64,000 nt of DNA from Salinimicrobium catena (GTDB taxonomy: Bacteria; Bacteroidota; Bacteroidia; Flavobacteriales; Flavobacteriaceae). The stretch is taken from NCBI RefSeq assembly GCF_900102915.1, contig NZ_FNGG01000001.1:372001-436000 (forward strand), given 5' to 3'. The number at the start of each line of letters is the position of its first letter. Within the stretch, counting starts at the first letter, position 1. Shown in pieces: positions 7,587-16,220 of this stretch. The notes beneath the pieces were generated by a model that searched no databases, was not told the origin of the DNA, and saw only the letters and a program-made list of their open reading frames with translations. The translations under genes were made by a program, and so were the position numbers.

Positions 7587-8408
7587 TCAACCCAGCCCAA
7601 CATCCAGGGTCATCATTACCATGAAACCGCCGATGAAGCCCATGGTGGCAATGTCTGTATACCGTTCCTGTTGTGATTCCGGGATCACCTCCTCCACTAC
7701 CACAAAGATCATGGCTCCTGCCGCAAAACACAAGGCATAAGGCAAAATGGGCTCAAAGGTCATCACTGCCCAGGCTCCAAGTACCGCTGCCACAGGTTCC
7801 ACGATAGCCGAAAGCTGCCCGTAATTAAAGCTTTTCCACCTGCTTAGCCCCTGTCCTCTTAAAGGCATGGCCACCGCGAAACCTTCGGGAAAGTTTTGAA
7901 GACCGATTCCCATTGCCAGTGCTACTGCTCCACCAATACTAGCCCCTTCAAGCCCCATGGCTGCCCCGCCAAAAAGCACTCCAATTGCAAGTCCTTCAGG
8001 AATGTTGTGCATGGTAATGGCCAAAGTAAGCAGTACAGATCTGTGCCAGGGAGTTTTCACCCCCTCTTTATCGGCCATTTTAAAATTCACATGTAGGTGA
8101 GGTAAAACCTTGTCCAGCCCAAAAATGAAAAATGCACCCAGGCCGAATCCAACCACTGCAGGAATCACCTTTTGAAATCCTTCTCCTTCGCTCATTTCGA
8201 TCCCCGGGGCAAGAAGGCTCCAGAAACTGGCTGCCACCATCACTCCGCCCGTGAAGCCAAGCATCCCGTCAAAAAGCGCCCGGTTCATTCTTTTAAAGAA
8301 GAATACCAACGATGCTCCGGTCGCCGTTAACCCCCAGGTGAACAATGTGGCTAAAAAGGCTGCCCAAACCGGGTCAATCGATTCAAAGTATGCGATTATA
8401 TTGTTCAT
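7587..8408 (-). CDS. ZIP family divalent metal transporter (ZupT/GufA-like)
   Basis: ZIP proteins import zinc, iron or manganese across the inner membrane. The 273-residue protein has about eight hydrophobic segments. Helix IV carries HNIPEGLA (about 134-141) and helix V QNFPEGFAV (about 171-179), the two halves of the binuclear metal site; the second has Gln-Asn where many have His-Asn. The start overlaps the stop of the DtxR/MntR-type gene by 4 bp (ATGA), so transport and regulator are translationally coupled. Substrate is not decidable from sequence; manganese or iron is suggested by the neighbour. Confidence 0.88.
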   Translation of the reverse strand: MNNIIAYFESIDPVWAAFLATLFTWGLTATGASLVFFFKRMNRALFDGMLGFTGGVMVAASFWSLLAPGIEMSEGEGFQKVIPAVVGFGLGAFFIFGLDKVLPHLHVNFKMADKEGVKTPWHRSVLLTLAITMHNIPEGLAIGVLFGGAAMGLEGASIGGAVALAMGIGLQNFPEGFAVAMPLRGQGLSRWKSFNYGQLSAIVEPVAAVLGAWAVMTFEPILPYALCFAAGAMIFVVVEEVIPESQQERYTDIATMGFIGGFMVMMTLDVGLG

Positions 8409-9067
8409 GATTCAATAGGTTTTACAAATAAGTTGTTTGAAACAGTATGGGAGATCAAAAGTTCCTTATCATCAATTTTTACGAGCAGTGACTTGTCATA
8501 TTCTTCCTTATAGACAATATGTATCTGCTTCCCAAGGGCAATGTGGTTCTTATCAAGGTACCTGAGGAACTCGGTGGAAGAATCTTTTACGCCCACGCAA
8601 ACTCCCGTCTGACCCTTTTCGAGATCGGCCAGGAGCAGGTTATTGGCGATACGGAAATTCCCCTGCGCATCGGGAATAGGATCTCCATGCGGATCCCTTT
8701 TTGGATTTCCCAGGAAATTGTCCAGTTCGTTGGTAAGTTTCGCTGACTTGATATGCTCCAGCTGCTCTGCTATGTCGTGTACCTCATCCCAGGAAAAATT
8801 CAGTTTTTCAACCAGGAAAACCTCCCACAGCCGGTGTTTCCGTATCACCTCAACCGCTGTTTTTTTCCCTTTTTCGCTCAGTTTTACCCCCTGGTATTTC
8901 TTATATTTTACCAGCTCCTTGTCTGAAAGTTTCTTGACCATATCGGTGACCGAGGAGGCTTTGGTCTCCATTTGTTCGGCCAAAGCATTGGTGCTCACTC
9001 CTCCCGAATATTTCTTCTGAAGGTGAAAAATGGCCTTTAAATAATTTTCTTCTGAAAAACTGAACAT
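8405..9067 (-). CDS. DtxR/MntR family metal-dependent transcriptional regulator
   Basis: This 220-residue repressor has an N-terminal winged helix (residues about 1-65, SFSEENYLKAIFHLQ and ASSVTDMVKKLSDKELV), a dimerisation domain (about 70-140) and a C-terminal FeoA/SH3-like domain. It acts in the cytosol as an Fe(II)- or Mn(II)-activated DNA-binding protein. Divergent from a TonB receptor and upstream of a ZIP transporter, it probably controls both. A perfect 18-bp palindrome between the two divergent promoters is the likely operator, so it is probably autoregulated. Confidence 0.9.
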   Translation of the reverse strand: MFSFSEENYLKAIFHLQKKYSGGVSTNALAEQMETKASSVTDMVKKLSDKELVKYKKYQGVKLSEKGKKTAVEVIRKHRLWEVFLVEKLNFSWDEVHDIAEQLEHIKSAKLTNELDNFLGNPKRDPHGDPIPDAQGNFRIANNLLLADLEKGQTGVCVGVKDSSTEFLRYLDKNHIALGKQIHIVYKEEYDKSLLVKIDDKELLISHTVSNNLFVKPIES

Positions 9068-9090
9068 AAACGAGGTGTGTTTTTACACCC

Positions 9091-9121
9091 CAAAACTACA
9101 TTTTTTATTATTCAGAAACAA
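9091..9121 (-). promoter_or_regulatory. Promoter of the metal-regulator/ZIP operon
   Basis: On the minus strand TTG (9121-9119) and TAGTTTTG (9098-9091) are spaced by 20 bp, a full match to the Bacteroidota consensus. The -33 abuts the palindrome at 9123-9140. Confidence 0.7.
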
Positions 9122-9122
9122 T

Positions 9123-9140
9123 TTTTAGATACATCTAAAA
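9123..9140. promoter_or_regulatory. Perfect 18-bp palindrome, probable DtxR/MntR operator
   Basis: TTTTAGAT-AC-ATCTAAAA has perfect 8-bp arms. It lies between the divergent regulator and TonB-receptor promoters, touching the -33 of the first and covering the expected -33 position of the second. The size and A/T-rich arms are typical for DtxR/MntR-family sites. The regulator identity is inferred from adjacency. Confidence 0.75.
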
Positions 9141-9148
9141 TATATTTA

Positions 9149-9156
9149 TAACTTTG
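9149..9156 (+). promoter_or_regulatory. -7 box of the TonB receptor promoter
   Basis: TAACTTTG matches TAnnTTTG and lies 17 bp upstream of the TTG start, implying a very short leader. Its expected -33 falls inside the palindrome at 9123-9140. Confidence 0.65.
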
Positions 9157-9173
9157 CTAAAAATTATATTGCT

Positions 9174-11462
9174 TTGAGATCTTTTTTTACTTTCTTCCTT
9201 TGTATATCTGTGTTCAATTTGGCCGGGCAAACGGCACGTGTTTCGGGAACTGTCACTTCTGGTGGCAACCCGGTTGAATTCGTGAATATTTACCTGGAAG
9301 GAACAGAAAAAGGAACAACCACAGACAAAAGCGGAAAATATTCATTAGAAGCTCCCCTGGGCCACTATGATATTGTAGTAAAGGCAATAGGGTATAAGAC
9401 CATAAAAAGCCACCTGGACCTTTTAAAACCTGAACCTCGAAAAATGGACTTCGCCCTACAGGAGGACATTACAGGTCTGGACCAGGTGGTTATTTCTGCC
9501 AGCCGAACAGGTCAACTGAGGCATACCGCCCCGGTGATCGTTTCGGTTACCTCTTCAAAAGAATTTAAGGCCACCAATTCCATAAGTTTGAGTGAAGGCC
9601 TCAATTTTCAACCCGGTTTAAGAATGGAAACCAATTGCCAGAATTGCGGCTTTTCCCAGGTGCGAATGAACGGACTTGACGGTGCCTATTCACAGATCCT
9701 TATTGACAGCAGGCCGGTCTTTAGCGCCCTTAACGGAGTTTATGGGCTGGACCAGATCCCTGCCAATTCCATTGATCGTATAGAAGTTGTACGCGGAGGT
9801 GGTTCGGCCTTATACGGATCAAATGCCATTGCCGGTACCATCAACATCATCACAAAAAAGCCTACTGAAGATCATTTTGAGGTCGCCGCAAACGTCGCTG
9901 CGATCAACGCAGAAGCCGGTGACAAGGCTGTAACCGTGAACGGCACCATTTTATCCAATGACTTCAATGCCGGAATGAACGTTTTTGGGATGTTCAGGGA
10001 TCGTAATCCGTATGACCACAATAACGATGGCTTTACCGAGATCACTACCGTGGAAAATAACACTTTTGGTTTTAAATCCTTTTTTAAGCCTAACGACCGC
10101 AGTGAATTAAGCGTGGATTTTCATACTATCCAGGAGTTTAGACGCGGCGGAAACAAATTACACCTTGTACCTTTTGAAGCCGATATTACCGAACAGATAG
10201 AAAGTGAAGTAATAGGCGGCGGCATCACCTACGAAGCCTTTTCAAAAAATAAAGAGATCAGGTACTCGCTTTATAGCACGGCACAGCTTTCTGAAAATGA
10301 GAATTTCTACGGAGGCAAAGGGGAAACATATGAAGAAAGCATTAAAGGCTTCGGAAATTCTCTTGATCATACCTATTTACTGGGAGCCCAATTCTCTCTG
10401 CCGCAGGAAGATTTTCTTGGTTCCCCGGCAACCTTCACTGCCGGCGGGGAATTCAAGAACAACTTAATGCGGGACCGCAAACCTGGCTATAGTGCAAAAA
10501 TAGACCAGAACCTTAACATTTTAGGCATCTATGCCCAGCAGGAATGGCAGGCGACGAATAAACTGAAAATACTTGGTGGTCTTCGGGCAGACCTGCACAA
10601 TGCAGCCGATGAAAATGTGGTTTTCAATCCGCGGCTGAATTTGCTTTATTCACCAACCGAACAGCTCCAGTTTCGTACCAGTTACGCCAAAGGTTTCAGG
10701 GCACCCCAGGTCTTTACCGAAGATATCCACGCCCGTATCGCAGCGGGGGAGGTTAGCCTGGTCACCTTTTCAGAGGACCTGCAGTCTGAAACCTCTCACA
10801 GCTACCTGGCTTCGGTAGAATGGAGTAAAAGCACCCTTGAGCAGAATTACCGGCTTACCTTTGAAAGCTTTTACACCCGGCTCCAGGCTCCCTTCATTCT
10901 GGAACTCATTTCAGAAACCGTTTATGAAAAGAGGAACGGCGAAGGGGCAAATGTTTATGGCCTCAACCTGGATGCTGTGTACGCGCCAAATGAAGACTGG
11001 ATCCTGCAAATGGGAGGGACGCTCCAGAAAGCACTTTATGATTCCCCGGTGAGGTATAGCGATGATCCTGAAGTTTCCCTTGACCACGCCCGCAATTTCT
11101 TTAAATCGCCTAATATCTACGGAAACTTCATTCTTACTTACGCGCCGGTGAAGAACTGGCAGAACAACCTTTCAGGGGTTTACACAGGAAGCATGTATGT
11201 GCCTCACCTGGCAGGCTACATTGAAAAGGACAGGCTTGAAAAGACCCGTGACTTCATGGAACTGAATTTTAAAACCGCCTATACTTTCGAACTCGCAAAG
11301 AATTTTCAGCTGGAGCTAAACCTGGGAGTGCAGAATATTTTTGATCATTACCAGCAGGATCTTGATATGGGGGTGAACCGGGATGCCAGCTATGTCTATG
11401 GACCGTCCAGGCCTAGAACGGTTTTCGTAGGTTTCAAGTTCGGAAATAAACTGCTACAATAA
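9174..11462 (+). CDS. TonB-dependent outer-membrane receptor, probably metal-related
   Basis: This is an outer-membrane gated transporter of 762 residues. The start is TTG at 9174, giving a signal peptide (about 1-19). A carboxypeptidase-regulatory-like domain follows (about 21-105), then the plug (about 115-230) with the QNCGFSQVRMNGLDGAYSQ segment and RIEVVRGGGSALYGSNAIAG. The rest is a 22-strand-type barrel. The Cys-x-x-Cys in the plug (NCQNCG) occurs in a receptor subgroup of Bacteroidota. The operator-like palindrome in its promoter suggests repression by the divergent metal regulator. The cargo could be a siderophore, heme or a free-metal complex; sequence does not decide. Confidence 0.9.
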   Translation: MRSFFTFFLCISVFNLAGQTARVSGTVTSGGNPVEFVNIYLEGTEKGTTTDKSGKYSLEAPLGHYDIVVKAIGYKTIKSHLDLLKPEPRKMDFALQEDITGLDQVVISASRTGQLRHTAPVIVSVTSSKEFKATNSISLSEGLNFQPGLRMETNCQNCGFSQVRMNGLDGAYSQILIDSRPVFSALNGVYGLDQIPANSIDRIEVVRGGGSALYGSNAIAGTINIITKKPTEDHFEVAANVAAINAEAGDKAVTVNGTILSNDFNAGMNVFGMFRDRNPYDHNNDGFTEITTVENNTFGFKSFFKPNDRSELSVDFHTIQEFRRGGNKLHLVPFEADITEQIESEVIGGGITYEAFSKNKEIRYSLYSTAQLSENENFYGGKGETYEESIKGFGNSLDHTYLLGAQFSLPQEDFLGSPATFTAGGEFKNNLMRDRKPGYSAKIDQNLNILGIYAQQEWQATNKLKILGGLRADLHNAADENVVFNPRLNLLYSPTEQLQFRTSYAKGFRAPQVFTEDIHARIAAGEVSLVTFSEDLQSETSHSYLASVEWSKSTLEQNYRLTFESFYTRLQAPFILELISETVYEKRNGEGANVYGLNLDAVYAPNEDWILQMGGTLQKALYDSPVRYSDDPEVSLDHARNFFKSPNIYGNFILTYAPVKNWQNNLSGVYTGSMYVPHLAGYIEKDRLEKTRDFMELNFKTAYTFELAKNFQLELNLGVQNIFDHYQQDLDMGVNRDASYVYGPSRPRTVFVGFKFGNKLLQ

Positions 11463-11468
11463 GCCTTT

Positions 11469-12203
11469 TTAGAACCCTCGCTCCTTCTGGATCTGCTCGT
11501 AAGCTTCCTGGACTTTCCTAAACTTTTCCTCGGCACCTTTGATGTAAGCCTCGTCCATGTTCTGGATCTTATCTGGGTGATACTTTTTGGCCATGGTCCT
11601 GAAGGCTTTTTTCACCTCGGCGTCGGTGGCCGATTTCTCGATCTCCAGGATCTTATAAGCATTATCGGTGGTCTTGAAAAACATGGCCATGATGCTTTCA
11701 AAATCCTTCACACCCAATCGCAAATACTTTCCTATCTCCCTTATCTTGTTCGCTTCGGCGGTACTCACCTGCCCATCGGCATTGGCTATGCTAAAAAGAA
11801 AGTGAACGATCTGCAGCCGTGCCGCATATTGGGTGCGTTGCGCCAGGAACTGGGCGATCCTTGCCGCGTTCATTTCCCTTTTGTTCACCACCTCATTAAA
11901 TGTTCTGAAAATGGCATTTGCACGATCTTTTCCATAGGACTGTACAAAATACATCCTCACGTAATCCATCTCCTGCTGGCTTACCTTGCCGTCTGCCCGA
12001 ATCACAATGGCAGAAAGCGACAGCAGGTGCAGCTCGAAATCTCCGGGGGTGACCCGCTCTTCCCGCCCAAACATGCCAAAACCACCACCCTTTCGGGAAG
12101 AAGAAGTAAGGTTATCAATAAGACTTCCAATAATAAATCCTAAAATAGCTCCCCGAAATCCGTAGAACATGAATCCTAACAGGGCAGCGATCCATTTGAT
12201 CAT
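11469..12203 (-). CDS. TerB-like/DnaJ-domain protein (DjlA-like)
   Basis: The 244-residue protein has an N-terminal hydrophobic segment (about 1-25, IKWIAALLGFMFYGFRGAIL), a TerB-like helical domain (about 55-160), and a C-terminal J domain (about 178-243) with the YHPDK motif that stimulates Hsp70 ATPase. This order matches DjlA-type membrane-anchored co-chaperones. I chose ATG 12203; a TTG two codons upstream is also open. It is convergent with the TonB receptor (6-bp gap) and is not obviously part of an operon. Confidence 0.87.
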   Translation of the reverse strand: MIKWIAALLGFMFYGFRGAILGFIIGSLIDNLTSSSRKGGGFGMFGREERVTPGDFELHLLSLSAIVIRADGKVSQQEMDYVRMYFVQSYGKDRANAIFRTFNEVVNKREMNAARIAQFLAQRTQYAARLQIVHFLFSIANADGQVSTAEANKIREIGKYLRLGVKDFESIMAMFFKTTDNAYKILEIEKSATDAEVKKAFRTMAKKYHPDKIQNMDEAYIKGAEEKFRKVQEAYEQIQKERGF

Positions 12204-12327
12204 GCACAAAATTTTTCAGAAGCAAAGATAACATTTTAAAGCTCTCAGCGCGAAGCAGTCTTCCTTTAAAGCCTTTAGCAGCCAAAGCTTTATCCCTGAG
12301 AAATTTACACAGCTTAACTTAATTTGG

Positions 12328-12335
12328 TATCTTTG
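12328..12335 (+). promoter_or_regulatory. -7 box of the bacilliredoxin gene
   Basis: TATCTTTG matches TAnnTTTG 34 bp upstream of the ATG at 12370. The -33 element is not evident. Confidence 0.55.
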
Positions 12336-12369
12336 CAGACTATTAAGTCTTAATAAAAAAATTAGATAT

Positions 12370-12780
12370 ATGTATCCACCGGAATTAGTAAAGCCAATGC
12401 GTGAGGATTTGACGAGCATTGGATTTCAAGAATTACATACAGAAGCAGAAGTTGATGAGGCCATGACCAAGAAGGGAACCACCCTGGTAGTGGTGAACTC
12501 GGTTTGTGGTTGTGCCGCGGCAAATGCACGCCCGGGAGCCAGAATGTCTCTACAGAACAGCAAACGCCCAGATAACCTGTACACTGTTTTCGCAGGAGTT
12601 GACAGGGAAGCTACAGATAAGGCCCGTGATTATATGGTGCCGTTCCCTCCTTCATCGCCATCTATGGCTTTGTTCAAGGACGGGGAGCTAGTTCACATGC
12701 TAGAAAGACACCACATTGAAGGCCGTCCGGCCGAAATGATCGCAGAGAATTTGATGGAAGCATATAACGAATTCTGCTAA
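12370..12780 (+). CDS. BrxA/BrxB (YphP/YqiW) family bacilliredoxin
   Basis: Members remove bacillithiol from S-thiolated proteins or act as thiol-disulfide isomerases. The 136-residue thioredoxin-fold protein carries the family's CGC motif at C46 and C48 (SVCGCAAANARPG). Length and the YMVPFPPSSPSMALF region are typical. It is monocistronic, with a promoter box upstream and a strong terminator 23 bp downstream. Bacillithiol use in this organism is suggested by the family but its synthesis genes are not in the window. Confidence 0.9.
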   Translation: MYPPELVKPMREDLTSIGFQELHTEAEVDEAMTKKGTTLVVVNSVCGCAAANARPGARMSLQNSKRPDNLYTVFAGVDREATDKARDYMVPFPPSSPSMALFKDGELVHMLERHHIEGRPAEMIAENLMEAYNEFC

Positions 12781-12803
12781 GATCCTTCAAAAAGAACATT
12801 TTA

Positions 12804-12832
12804 GGCTGTGGATAAACCCACAGCCTTTTTTT
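12804..12832 (+). terminator. Terminator of the bacilliredoxin gene
   Basis: GGCTGTGG/CCACAGCC 8-bp stem with a 6-nt loop is followed by seven T residues. Confidence 0.88.
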
Positions 12833-12903
12833 ATACCCTTTTACCACTTGTACCACCCGAATTATTTTGAGAAATTGCCCCTGATTTCTGCAACCACATT
12901 GAA

Positions 12904-13644
12904 ATGAAAAAAATAAAGAAGCTCCTCGCCTACCCATTATCTCTTCTGTTCTATTTATTTTTCTTTTTGACCCTCCTCATATTTCACCCTATACAGTGGC
13001 TCAGCCTGAAGCTGGGAGGATATCAGGCGCACAAAAAAAGTGTGGATATCTTCAATTTTTTCCTGCTGCGTTGCCTCAACATTCTGGGCACCAAGTACAG
13101 TTTTGAAAATGAGCATGAACTGCCAACCGACAGGCCCTGCATCTTTGTGGCTAACCACCAGGGGATGTATGACATACCGCCTATTATCTGGCACATGCGA
13201 AAGCACCACCCAAAATTCGTGAGCAAAAAAGAACTCGGAAAAGGCATTCCCAGCATCTCTTATAATTTAAGGCACGGCGGAAACCTGCTTATTGACCGCA
13301 AGAACGGCCGCGAAGCTCTGGTGAAAATGGCAAAATTCGCCGGCTACCTCAACAAGAACAATCGGTCTGCTGTGATCTTTCCTGAAGGTACCCGCAGTCG
13401 TACAGGAGCGCCTAAAAAGTTCGCCGTACAGGGACTGCAATTACTCCTTAAGAAAATGCCCGAAGCTACTGTTGTTCCAATCACCATCAACAATTCATGG
13501 AAGCTTTTTCGCTACGGAAGCTTTCCGATGGGAATTGGAACGCATATCAAGTTCAAGGTTCACGAACCTATTCCGGTAAACTCCGATGCGCCCGAAAATC
13601 TGGTGGCGGTTGTAGAAAGGACCATAACTGCAGATATCAGATAA
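12904..13644 (+). CDS. plsC: 1-acyl-sn-glycerol-3-phosphate acyltransferase (PlsC-like)
   Basis: PlsC acylates lysophosphatidic acid to phosphatidic acid at the inner membrane. The 246-residue protein has an N-terminal membrane segment (about 9-35). The acyltransferase HX4D motif is NHQGMYD (about 84-90), the glycerol-phosphate-binding motif is FPEGTRSR (about 160-167), and a later VVPITINNS block follows. A second PlsC paralogue lies at 55187-55927. The next gene (HD protein) starts 2 bp after the stop, so the two are probably co-transcribed. Confidence 0.88.
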   Translation: MKKIKKLLAYPLSLLFYLFFFLTLLIFHPIQWLSLKLGGYQAHKKSVDIFNFFLLRCLNILGTKYSFENEHELPTDRPCIFVANHQGMYDIPPIIWHMRKHHPKFVSKKELGKGIPSISYNLRHGGNLLIDRKNGREALVKMAKFAGYLNKNNRSAVIFPEGTRSRTGAPKKFAVQGLQLLLKKMPEATVVPITINNSWKLFRYGSFPMGIGTHIKFKVHEPIPVNSDAPENLVAVVERTITADIR

Positions 13645-13646
13645 TT

Positions 13647-14312
13647 ATGGAAAAGGATAAGATCCTGAAGAACACCCGAAGGTTTGTTAAAACCACCCTG
13701 CAGAATGCCGAAGGCGGACACGACTGGTTCCACATTCAAAGAGTGGTAAAGAACAGCAGAGAAATTGCCGCTGGCGAAGACGTGGATCATTTCATTGTCG
13801 AACTTGGAGCTCTCCTGCATGATATTGCCGATTCAAAATTCCATAACGGCGATGAATCTGTGGGACCTATCGTGGCAAGCGAGTTCTTAAAGGAGCAACA
13901 GGTTCCTGAGAATGTAATTGATCATGTGGTCAAGATCATTGAGAACATCTCCTTTAAAGGAGGAAATATTGAGCAGGAATTCACCTCGCCTGAACTGGAC
14001 GTGGTACAGGATGCCGATAGGCTCGATGCCCTGGGAGCCATAGGTATTGCCCGAACTTTCAATTACGGCGGGCACAAAGGCCGCGCATTATATGATCCGG
14101 CCATTAAGCCGAACCTCAACATGAGCAAGGAAGAGTACAAAGCTTCCACCGCGCCAACAGTAAACCACTTCTATGAAAAGCTGTTTTTACTGAAGGATCG
14201 TATGAACACAAAAACCGGCAAAAAGATCGCTGAAAGAAGACACCAGTTCATGGAATTGTTCCTGGAAGAGTTCTACAGGGAATGGGGCACAGAATCTGAA
14301 GAGGAAGCCTAA
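13647..14312 (+). CDS. HD-domain phosphohydrolase (YedJ-like)
   Basis: A 221-residue metal-dependent phosphohydrolase of unknown substrate. The metal ligands are the HDW near residue 27, HDIAD at about 58-62 and a later QDADRLDALGAIGIAR block, the usual pattern in the YedJ/uncharacterised HD group. The open frame continues upstream inside plsC, but ATG 13647 lies 2 bp after the plsC stop and begins the conserved part. The stop overlaps the convergent radical SAM gene by 4 bp. Confidence 0.85.
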   Translation: MEKDKILKNTRRFVKTTLQNAEGGHDWFHIQRVVKNSREIAAGEDVDHFIVELGALLHDIADSKFHNGDESVGPIVASEFLKEQQVPENVIDHVVKIIENISFKGGNIEQEFTSPELDVVQDADRLDALGAIGIARTFNYGGHKGRALYDPAIKPNLNMSKEEYKASTAPTVNHFYEKLFLLKDRMNTKTGKKIAERRHQFMELFLEEFYREWGTESEEEA

Positions 14313-15382
14313 AAAAGTTTAAGTTGCCCGTCTTTATACTGCTCGTGAAGATCACAATTGAGCACCGGCCGCTCCCTGCCTGAAAGATATTTTTTTCTCC
14401 CAATGGCAAACTGCTGGGATATCTGGTCGGCAATGTTGCCCTCGCCTTTCATACGCGTACCAAACCTGCTGTCATTAAGAGTTCCATTGTGACATTCGGC
14501 TATTTGATGCAGTACTTTATCGGCTCTGTCGGGCATCGCTCTTCTTATCCATTCAGAAAAAACCTCGCCTATAGCGCCATTAAGTCTTACTACGGTGTAA
14601 CCTACCCCACACGCGCCCCTTTCGGCAATTTCCTTGATCAAAGGCAATATCTCATGACTATTTATTGACGGAATAATGGGCGCCATCATCACATTGACAG
14701 GAATGTCCTTTTCGGAAAGTTTCTCAATGGTCTGCAGCCTCTTTTTAATGCTAGCAGTTCTAGGTTCGAGCAGCTGCCGGGTCTTTTCCTCTAACGAAGT
14801 GATCGAGAGATTGACCCGCACCAGGTTATCCTTTGCCAGCTCTTCCAGGATATCTATATCTCTTTGAATAAGGGCATTTTTGGTGATGATGCCCACGGGA
14901 TGCTTGTATTTAAGGAAAAGCTGCAGCAACTTTCGGGTTATCTGCAGCTTTCTTTCTATGGGTTGATAACAATCTGTATTTCCTGAAAGCACTATGGGTG
15001 CAGCCTTCCAGCTCTTACTTCTCAACTTTTGCTCGAGCAACTCCACTGCGTTCCTTTTAACAAGGATTTTCTGCTCAAAATCCAGCCCGGGTCCATATCC
15101 CCAGTACTCATGGGAATTTCGAGCATAGCAGTAAACACAACCATGTTCACATCCCTGGTATGGATTGAGGGAAAATTCCAGCCCCACATCGGGGCTGTTC
15201 ACCTTGTTGACTATAGTATTCGGAAAAGTGTCTATAAAAGTGGTTCTGCTATCTGTTGCTTCCTCCCCTTCTGCAGCACAATAATTGAGGAAATCGTCCC
15301 TCATTTCATAGCTCAGTTCAAAGAACCTGTTGGCTACCTGGTGCTGCGCTCCTCTACCCTCAATATGCTCGTTCCCCTTCAC
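14309..15382 (-). CDS. PA0069-family radical SAM protein (SPL-like)
   Basis: This 357-residue radical SAM enzyme has the cluster cysteines C78, C82 and C85 in GCEHGCVYCYARN. It is followed by the HEYWGYGPGLDFE segment that typifies the PA0069 group, which is related to spore photoproduct lyase. Substrate and reaction are unknown. The start is GTG at 15382, which keeps the conserved GRGAQ near the N-terminus; the only downstream Met would remove it. A minus-strand TAATTTTG box at 15395-15388 puts the transcript start almost on the GTG, so the message may be nearly leaderless. Confidence 0.87.
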   Translation of the reverse strand: MKGNEHIEGRGAQHQVANRFFELSYEMRDDFLNYCAAEGEEATDSRTTFIDTFPNTIVNKVNSPDVGLEFSLNPYQGCEHGCVYCYARNSHEYWGYGPGLDFEQKILVKRNAVELLEQKLRSKSWKAAPIVLSGNTDCYQPIERKLQITRKLLQLFLKYKHPVGIITKNALIQRDIDILEELAKDNLVRVNLSITSLEEKTRQLLEPRTASIKKRLQTIEKLSEKDIPVNVMMAPIIPSINSHEILPLIKEIAERGACGVGYTVVRLNGAIGEVFSEWIRRAMPDRADKVLHQIAECHNGTLNDSRFGTRMKGEGNIADQISQQFAIGRKKYLSGRERPVLNCDLHEQYKDGQLKLF

Positions 15383-15387
15383 AGGAA

Positions 15388-15411
15388 CAAAATTAGGAAA
15401 ATATCCTAATT
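15388..15411 (-). terminator. Hairpin with U-tract that doubles as a -7 box
   Basis: AATTAGGA/TCCTAATT (perfect 8-bp arms, 15391-15411) lies 20 bp after the enoyl-CoA hydratase stop and is followed on the minus strand by TTTTG. The same bases form TAATTTTG, a match to the -7 consensus, just upstream of the radical SAM gene. Confidence 0.5.
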
Positions 15412-15431
15412 ATTGGAAAATTTCCATACAA

Positions 15432-16214
15432 TTATTTTCCGGGGAAATCTGCTTTGCGCTTGTTGAGAAAGGCTGAAGTTCCTTCTTTGAAATCTTCTGT
15501 TCCAAATGATCTTCCGAACTCCTCTATCTCTATTTCAAATCCGTTCACACCGTCTTCGTAGTTGGCATTCACGGCCTTTATAGCTGCTGAGATGGCCACC
15601 ATGGAATTTTTCATGATCTTACCGGCGATCTGCTCAGCCAGAGACAACAAGTCCTCAGGAGTGGTCACATGATTCACCAGATTATATTCCAGTGCCTGCC
15701 GGGCATCTATCATACCTGCGGTCATGATCATCTCAAAAGCCCTGCCTTTACCCACAAGCTGAGGCAAACGCTGCGTGCCTCCATAACCAGGTATTACCCC
15801 AAGAGAAACTTCGGGAAGACCCATTTTTGCGTTGTCACTGGCTATCCTGAAATGTGCTGCCATAGCAAGCTCAAGACCGCCACCCAAAGCAAAACCGTTG
15901 ATCGCGGCGATCACGGGCTTGGAAAAGTTAGCAACATAATCAAACAACTGTGTCTGGCCTTCAGCTGCAAGTCTTTCTCCTTCTTCCCGGGAGAAATCGG
16001 CGAATTCACTAATGTCGGCACCTGCAACAAAAGCTTTTTCCCCGCTTCCGGTAAGGAGGATCACCTTGGCATCCTTATCCTCCTGCGCCTTATTAAATGC
16101 CAGGTGCAGCTCGTGTATGGTCGCCTTATTCAGGGCATTGAGCTTCGAAGGCCTGTTGATGGTGATTGTTGTTATTCCGTTATTATTTTCGAATAAGATG
16201 TTCGTGAATTTCAT
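15432..16214 (-). CDS. enoyl-CoA hydratase/isomerase family protein
   Basis: A 260-residue crotonase-fold enzyme. The oxyanion-hole segment AFVAGADISEFA (about 63-74) is followed by GGGLELAMA (about 107-115) and GLPEVSLGVIPGYGGTQRLP. Both catalytic glutamates of enoyl-CoA hydratases (in LELAMA and LPEVSLG) are present, so hydration of trans-2-enoyl-CoA is likely. It is 6 bp downstream of the histidine kinase stop, hence co-transcribed. The exact pathway, such as fatty-acid or amino-acid degradation, cannot be set from context. Confidence 0.9.
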   Translation of the reverse strand: MKFTNILFENNNGITTITINRPSKLNALNKATIHELHLAFNKAQEDKDAKVILLTGSGEKAFVAGADISEFADFSREEGERLAAEGQTQLFDYVANFSKPVIAAINGFALGGGLELAMAAHFRIASDNAKMGLPEVSLGVIPGYGGTQRLPQLVGKGRAFEMIMTAGMIDARQALEYNLVNHVTTPEDLLSLAEQIAGKIMKNSMVAISAAIKAVNANYEDGVNGFEIEIEEFGRSFGTEDFKEGTSAFLNKRKADFPGK

Positions 16215-16220
16215 ATTGGT

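Noticed and set aside
11577-12143. 188-codon frame antisense to the J-domain protein
   Set aside because: The opposite strand encodes clear TerB and J domains; the antisense translation shows none.
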